From: Buddleja alternifolia
Taxonomy: Eukaryota; Streptophyta; Magnoliopsida; Lamiales; Scrophulariaceae
Length of the DNA: 64,000 nt
Direction: 5' to 3'
Assembly: GCA_019426215.1 (NCBI GenBank)
Contig: CM033402.1
Span: forward strand, 24,252,104 to 24,316,103
Shown: positions 59,067 through 64,000 of the stretch, one piece after another
Layout of the letters: each line of letters opens with the position of its first letter
Numbering within the stretch: the stretch's first letter is position 1
The notes under the pieces: model-generated
The model's database searches: none
Told to the model about the DNA's origin: nothing
Seen by the model: only the letters and a program-made list of their open reading frames with translations
Translations under genes and position numbers: made by a program

Positions 59067-59548
59067 TCGGCAGACGTTTTACCTTCATCGTGAACTTCGA
59101 CTTGCTTGCCTCTTATATGGCTATTGTCAGTGTTGTCCGCCTTGTTCAACAATTTCGCAATTTGAGTGTCTTGCTCTTGAACATGTTTCGAAAGCCCCTC
59201 GATATAGCCTTGGTCAAACTTACAATTTGCTCTTCCAAAGTTGTAGCATTCGTCGTCATGACAGGTGCCACACTTGAGCAACTTGATGTAGAGCGAGGGA
59301 GGACGGTGAAGACTCATTTTCATCATCTTCAGCTTTGCTCTTGAGATGGAGTGAATTCTTCTCAACAGCCTTAGGTGGAGGAGCTTCTCCAGCAGATGCT
59401 TGCATTTTCTTGGACATATTTTTTGTCACTACTCCAGAACTATTGCATACAGATTTTGAGACAACTTGTTTGGTTCTCGCTGTCTTCAAAGTTTTTGCTT
59501 GATTGTCCATTTGATACTTGGTGAAGGGAAGAGATGAGAGCTAGAGAT

Positions 59549-59567
59549 GGTCCCACTGGGCATGCCA
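59549..59567 (-). other. Primer-binding site of the Tat-type element
   Basis: Minus-strand TGGCATGCCCAGTGGGACC lies six bases after the LTR end TGTACA and before gag. Its form (TGGC..GCCCA..GTGGG) is that of Tat-group elements; which tRNA it pairs with was not determined. Confidence 0.6.
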
Positions 59568-59573
59568 AAAATT

Positions 59574-60510
59574 TGTACACAAAATTTTTTTATGTCTGTA
59601 AACAAAAACACAAAAAAATAGTGACAAGTGAATGTCTATTGATTAAAATAAAGAATTGAAGTACAATCTCTAATCTAATCCTCTGATGACCTTCAAGAAT
59701 GATTGATTTGAATATTGAAGCAGAAATCGCTTCTTTGATCTTCTCCAATCTGGATTTGAATACTTATAGCGTTGATGTGAGGGCTCGACAGATTAATCTC
59801 GGATCAAACAATGTAAATGATTTGGGAAAGTTGAAAGTTTCAAGGTCGACTTGTCGCTTTGATCTTCCTTCAACTTGATTTGGACTTCTATAACGTTTAT
59901 TCGAGGGTTTAGCACCATAATCTCCAATCAAATGCTATAATTTGATGAATCATGCCAAAAACGCGTTGAAATTTGCCTTGAACGCCTTCTTGAATTTGAA
60001 TAACTTATAGAGAGAATTTGGGAACTTCTCATGTCTTCTCTAGCTTCAAATTAATTTGTGTCTTTATTGTGAACTCTCAAGGACCCTATTTGTAGGTGTA
60101 GTATGGAAAAACCACAAATTCTTTAAACACCTTTGATAATTATCTCTTTAATATTTATTTATTAAAAGATAACTATCAATTACTTTTACACCATTTGATG
60201 AGGATAAATTTAATGGATATTATCTCTTTAATATCTATATTAATTTAAAGAGATAAATATCAATTACTTTGAAGCCATTTGATTGGCTAATATTTCCACT
60301 TGGCATAGTGTGATTAGTCGTTGCAAGACATAATTTGACTGGCTGGAACACCTCAATTTGACACGTGGTGCGATTTCATTTGCTAATAAAATAAATATTA
60401 AAATATCAATTAAATCAATTTTTTAATTTTGGAATTAAATTTGATAAATCCCAAAATATAAATTAAAAGATTTAAATTGATAATTAATATCATATTTTCC
60501 ACTTGTCACA
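59574..60510 (-). mobile_element. Probable 5' LTR of the Tat-type element
   Basis: The 3' end is fixed by TGTACA next to the PBS. The 5' end is placed at TGTGACAAGTGG (60510, minus strand), the last LTR-like start before LINE sequence, and is uncertain by tens of bases. The body has repeated ATATCAATTA/TTATCTCTTTAATAT words and no coding signal. Confidence 0.55.
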
Positions 60511-60536
60511 ATTTAAATGAACATAAATTTGACTTG

Positions 60537-61165
60537 TCTATGAAAATTTGCTTGGAAAGTCTATGGTACCTAATGTGGAGGAAGGTTCTCTCTCTCCCAC
60601 ATTCACAGAAAGTTATCTCCGCATGATGTAATCTATATGATTCGATCGTTTACGATGAAAGAAGTTAAAAATGTCATTTTTGGGTTTAATGATAATAAGG
60701 CTTCGGGCCTAGATGGTTTCAACTCACTTTTCTTCAAAAGAGCACGGAACATCATTGGTGAAGAAATATCAAATGCCATCATTCACTTCCTTGCTACGGG
60801 TAAGTTGGTGAAAGAAATTAATTCTACTATTATGGCCTTTATCCCAAAAGTTGAGGTACCGAAACATCCAAAAGACTTTAGACCAATATCATGTTGCAAT
60901 GTTATTTATAAGGCTATATCTAAAATCATGGTGAACCGTATGTGTGAGAATCTGAATCAATCGGTTGACCTGTCCCAAATGGCTTTTATACCGAGGAGAA
61001 GAATTAGTGACAATGTTCTCTTGGCGCAAGAACTATTGCATGGCTATAACCAAAAGAATCTTCCCGTGAGATATGCTTTCAAAGTAGATTTGATGAAAGC
61101 TTATGATACGGTTGAATGGAGCTTTGTCATGGAGCTACTCAGAACTATGAACTTCCATCCTATCT
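60537..61165 (+). pseudogene. LINE RT fragment
   Basis: Plus strand from NLLGKSMVPNVEE through [57 protein letters not shown] and motif A AYDTVEW to MNFHPIFF, where the tail of another LINE begins in the opposite orientation. The frame 60637-61173 is open, but it lacks motif C. GLDGFN replaces the usual GPDGFN. Confidence 0.87.
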
Positions 61166-61395
61166 TTTTTTAGGTAAAAGTTCAATTGCATATATGAATA
61201 TAAAATCCGTACAAAAAAGCGCATAAGGGTATGGCCCTTACCGCACCATAGTAGCTAACATTCTAGCTACTCCATGACTCCAAAAGCATAAACTATAGAT
61301 TTTCAGAAATTGAAATTGAAAAAAATCTACCAAGCTATGTGCCACAATCTCCTTACTGCCATGCTTTGTGGCGAATCATTCAACAGTAATGATAG
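61166..61395 (-). mobile_element. LINE 3' tail fragment
   Basis: T-run at 61166 followed by the family tail (CAATTGCATATATGAATATA, CCCTTACCGCACC) and the last zf-RVT codons. Only about 230 bp remain. It meets Tat integrase sequence at about 61396. Confidence 0.85.
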
Positions 61396-62799
61396 CATTT
61401 AGCCGCTGGTAGTTGTTGTGCATTTAGCCAAACTCGTTTCTACACTCGCCATGCCTGGAAAAGAAGCACGAGTTCCAATATGTAAAAGTTGGGTCATCCC
61501 ACCAATCTTTGAAGATGAGGATGGTGATGAAGAAGAGAATCACAGTGTCAAAAAATTTGAAATAAAAAAGGAAGATTGGCGACAGCCGTTGGTGGATTAC
61601 TTGAAATACGAGAAATTACTTGACGATCCACGCCAGAGAATCGACGTTAGACGTTGAGCAGCCCGCTTCATCTATTACAAAGACACCCTTTATAGACGCT
61701 CATTTGATAGGGTCTTCTTCTGTTGCTTAAGTGATGACGAAGCCATTCAAGCCATGGAGGAAGCTCATTCCAGAGTTTGCGGAGCACACCAACTGGCCCA
61801 AAGTTGCACTTCCGCATAAAAAGAATGGGCTACTATTGGCCCACAATGGTTAAGGACTGCATGGATTTCGCTCAAAGGTGCCAACCTTGTCAATTTCATG
61901 CGAATCTCATCCACCAACCACCTGAGCCACTACACCCTACTGTTGCTTCATAGCCTTTTGATACATGGGGCTTAGATGTCGTCGGACCTATGACAAAGTC
62001 ATCTGCCGGACACTTGTACATTCTGGCTGCAACTGACTACTTTTCCAAGTGGGCTGAAGCGATACCTCTAAAAGAGGTGAAAAAGGAAAATGTTGCTAAT
62101 TTCATTCGCATCAACATCATATATAGGTACGGAGTCCCTCGGTATATGATGGAAAACCATTTTCCAATGCTTTGATAGACAAGTTGTGCCAAAAGTTCAA
62201 TTTCAAGCAGAGAAAATCTTCAATATACAACGCCCCTGCTAATGGCCTCGCTGAAGCATTCAATAAAACTCCGTGCAATTTACTAAAAAAGGTGGTTGCA
62301 AAATCAAAGCGTGATTGGCATGAAAGCGTTGGAGAAGCTTTATGGGCATATAGAACTACATATAGAACTCCGACACAAGCAACTCCTTACTTGTTAGTGT
62401 AGCCGTAGTTCCTCTTGAGCAACAAATCCCTTCATTGAGGATAGCCATACAAGAAGGACTTACTGAAGATGAAAATGCTCGTTTATGGCTTAAAGAGTTG
62501 GAAGCCCTTGATGAGAAGGGACTAGAGGCGCAACAACGACTCGAGTGTTACCAAGCTCGCCTCTCTAGGGCGTTCAACAAAAAGGTGCGATCACGCTCCT
62601 TTGAAGTCGGTGACTTAGTTCTTGCTGTAAGAAGGCCCATCATTATGACGCATCGTACCGGCAACAAATTCACATCAAAATGGGATGGTCCCTATGTCGT
62701 TAAAGAAGTGTACACCATGGCGCGTACAAGTTGGTCGCCGAAGACGGCTTAAGAATTGGCCCCATAAATGGAAAATTCTTAAAGCGTTACTATCCATGA
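61396..62799 (+). pseudogene. Tat-type integrase remnant
   Basis: Plus strand: an RNase H to integrase linker (61418-61657), ARFIYYKDTLYRRSFD, the HHCC zinc region (about 61770-61905: H in [12 protein letters not shown], then CQPCQFH), and the integrase core from 61930 with WGLDVVGPM, ATDYFSKWAEAIPL and YGVPRYM. The second catalytic Asp region is altered by a frameshift near 62155. The C-terminal region runs 62435-62752 (RSFEVGDLVLAVRRP, KWDGPYVVKEVY) and ends GPINGKFLKRYYP at a TGA near 62799. Stops at about 61656 and 61952 and several frameshifts make it inactive. Confidence 0.88.
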
Positions 62800-62814
62800 G
62801 TTTGTACCTTAAAC

Positions 62815-62845
62815 TTTCAAAAAAAAAAAAGAAAAAAAAAAAAAG
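62815..62845 (+). repeat. A-rich purine run after Tat integrase
   Basis: AAAAAAAAAAAGAAAAAAAA shortly after the integrase stop. It may be slippage-expanded. A polypurine-tract role is possible but unproven. Confidence 0.6.
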
Positions 62846-62904
62846 CTCCTTGACGTATGAGCCTAAACTACATGTTACTCCTGATCCGCATGAGTATAAA
62901 CTAT

Positions 62905-63190
62905 GAACGATTCCCACCAATGGTAATATATGTGGTTAAACTATTAAGTACCCCCACCAAAGTTAAATACATGTGGTTAAACTGTTAATTTATCCCACCA
63001 ATGGTAATATATGTGGTTAAACTATTAAGTACCCCACCAAAGTTAAATACATGTGGTTAAACTGTTAATTTATCCCACCAATGGTAATATATGTGGTTAA
63101 ACTATTAAGTACCCCACCAAAGTTAAATGCATGTGGTTAAACTGTTAATTTATCCCACTATCGGTATTCATGTGGTTAAATATTAACTAC
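62905..63190 (+). repeat. 80 bp tandem repeat, about 3.5 copies
   Basis: The unit ACATGTGGTTAAACTGTTAA... recurs at 62969, 63049 and 63129, exactly 80 bp apart. Each unit is two diverged 40 bp halves (ATGTGGTTAAACTGTTAA and ATGTGGTTAAACTATTAA). Copies are nearly identical. Tandem repeats in the untranslated 3' region are common in Tat/Ogre elements. Confidence 0.92.
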
Positions 63191-63589
63191 TCCACCTAGT
63201 TCAAGATGGTTAAGCAATGGATACTCCTGGCCCGCATAAGTATAAACTGTGTACAGCACCCCCCTCAAAACAAATTATATTGTTTTTCTTGAACTACGTA
63301 ATGTCTTGATCCCTTTTATGAGGGTACGTAGGCAACTTAGATATATTTTCTAAGTCCAGTCATAAGCTTGAAAAAATTCTGTTATTCATGTGGAATGATA
63401 ATAAAAAAAAAAGGGTACCTTAAAGCGTTCCAAGATAGAAAGAAGGATTCTATTATGTAATTGCACTCATTACATGGGGCAACAAAAAAAAAGAAAGGAG
63501 GAACGATATATGTGCGGCCTCTATATGTGCGATCGAAGTCTTCAAGTTTTTCAATGCTTCATCACTCAATGGAAAAGCATTTTCAAGAG
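63191..63589. other. Non-coding 3' region of the Tat element
   Basis: No domain in any frame. Contains short A-runs (63400-63420, 63484-63495). The minus-strand frame at 63453-63680 has no recognisable motif and is not called. Confidence 0.5.
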
Positions 63590-63915
63590 CAACGATACTC
63601 CTTGATACGAGTATAAAATGTCTATAAGTCCCAAAGAAGCACAAGTATAATACTCCTTGATAAGAGTATAAACTATCCACAAATTCAAGAACAAATTGAA
63701 GAACTCCTTGATACGAGTTTAAACTATCTTCAAATTCAAATGAAAACTCCTTTGATATGAGTATAAATTATCTACCAAATCGAAGCACTCCTTTGATGCG
63801 AGCATGGAAAACGTCTACAAATTCAATCCAAGGGAAAAACTCTTGACAAGAGTATAAATTGTCACAAATCAAATTCAAAATGAAGAACACTTGACAAGAG
63901 TATAAATTGTTCGCT
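63590..63915 (+). repeat. Diverged CTCCTTGATACGAGTATAAA repeats
   Basis: At least six imperfect units of ACTCCTTGATACGAGTATAAAC followed by CAAATTCAA, about 45-70 bp apart, for example near 63595, 63650, 63700, 63745 and 63835. Untranslated 3' region of the Tat element. Confidence 0.8.
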
Positions 63916-64000
63916 TTTATGGAGGAAGTTCTCCTGATGAAGGAAGGAAATTGTTGTTGTTTCCTTGCAAACCATGACCATTGGGGGGGGGGGGTCCTGC

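Larger units (their letters stand above)
52760..59510 (-). pseudogene. Tat-type gag, split by LINE insertion
   Basis: Capsid protein remnant. N-terminus at 59510 (MDNQAKTLKTARTKQ), through EDDENESSP and a coiled-coil-like LSKHVQEQDTQIAKLLN to 59083. After the LINE it resumes at 53781 with DGMIPVDQL, FDGKGNPKQHIAHF and the retrotransposon gag domain at 53186-53518 (FVRSLKGNAFDWYTDLE, FLNRFYSTRR, INRWRNLSL). Joining at the 16 bp duplication keeps the reading order. Frameshifts near 53470 and stops inactivate it. Confidence 0.83.
51278..60510 (-). mobile_element. Tat/Ogre-type LTR retrotransposon, 3'-truncated, split by a LINE
   Basis: Minus-strand order: LTR (59574 to about 60510), PBS-like TGGCATGCCCAGTGGGACC (59549-59567), gag (59510-59083 then 53781 downwards), protease (52349-52759) and a linker to about 51290, where it meets LINE sequence. 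RT, RNase H and integrase are gone. The LINE at 53798-59066 lies within gag with a 16 bp target duplication. Confidence 0.82.

Noticed and set aside
62905..63190. CRISPR-like array
   Set aside because: The 80 bp repeats are contiguous without unique spacers, and this is plant transposon DNA.
63980..63996. Run of ten G at the window end
   Set aside because: A short homopolymer only; a quadruplex or functional role cannot be argued from it.

Overview
The window looks like plant (eudicot-type) nuclear heterochromatin made almost entirely of transposable elements. I see no intact host gene, tRNA gene or functional rRNA gene. The evidence is L1-type LINEs with an EEP endonuclease, a reverse transcriptase (RT) and a plant zf-RVT tail; Ty3/gypsy chromoviruses with a methionine initiator tRNA primer-binding site; Tat/Ogre-type gag, protease and integrase; and a plant hAT element with BED-finger and dimerisation regions. 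Almost every reading frame carries stops or frameshifts, so the coding features are pseudogenes of mobile elements. The species cannot be named from the sequence.

Layout. 1-12051 is a nested stack: a minus-strand LINE (1-3614) holding a 3.1 kb solo LTR (180-3323), a 5'-truncated gypsy element on the plus strand (3615-10223) whose chromodomain region took a short LINE (6820-7697), then another minus-strand LINE (10224-13640) with a further LINE inside it. The whole stack is repeated in the same orientation at 34245-46302 with about 1 percent divergence: a 12 kb direct duplication spaced 34.2 kb apart. From 13.6 to 24.6 kb lie a degenerate 5S rRNA-derived piece (Cassandra-like), a roughly 190 bp A-tract, and a minus-strand chromovirus with one 2.6 kb LTR flanked by a PBS on one side and a polypurine tract on the other. 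Its integrase/chromodomain is split by a 4.8 kb hAT element (18215-23060). That hAT carries a broken transposase and also an exon-like RING-H2 finger fragment that appears to be captured from a host E3 ligase gene.

24.6-34.2 kb is a mosaic of LINE and gypsy fragments in both orientations. 46.3-51.3 kb holds a LINE RT fragment, an LTR-like piece, and a LINE with complete 5' end and ORF1 (47716-51277). 51.3-60.5 kb is a Tat-type LTR element on the minus strand whose gag was split by a nearly full-length 5.27 kb LINE (53798-59066) with a 16 bp target-site duplication. 60.5-64 kb has two more LINE scraps and a plus-strand Tat integrase with its tandem-repeat 3' region.

How the parts relate: three independent LINE copies keep the same ATGA stop/start overlap between ORF1 and ORF2, which suggests coupled translation. 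The nesting allows relative dating: LINE insertion, then solo LTR formation and gypsy joining, then the 12 kb duplication, then private mutations. No defence or metabolic system is present. The most unusual items are the RING-carrying hAT, the large duplication, the LTR bordered by both priming sites, and the repeated GC-rich module in the chromovirus LTRs.
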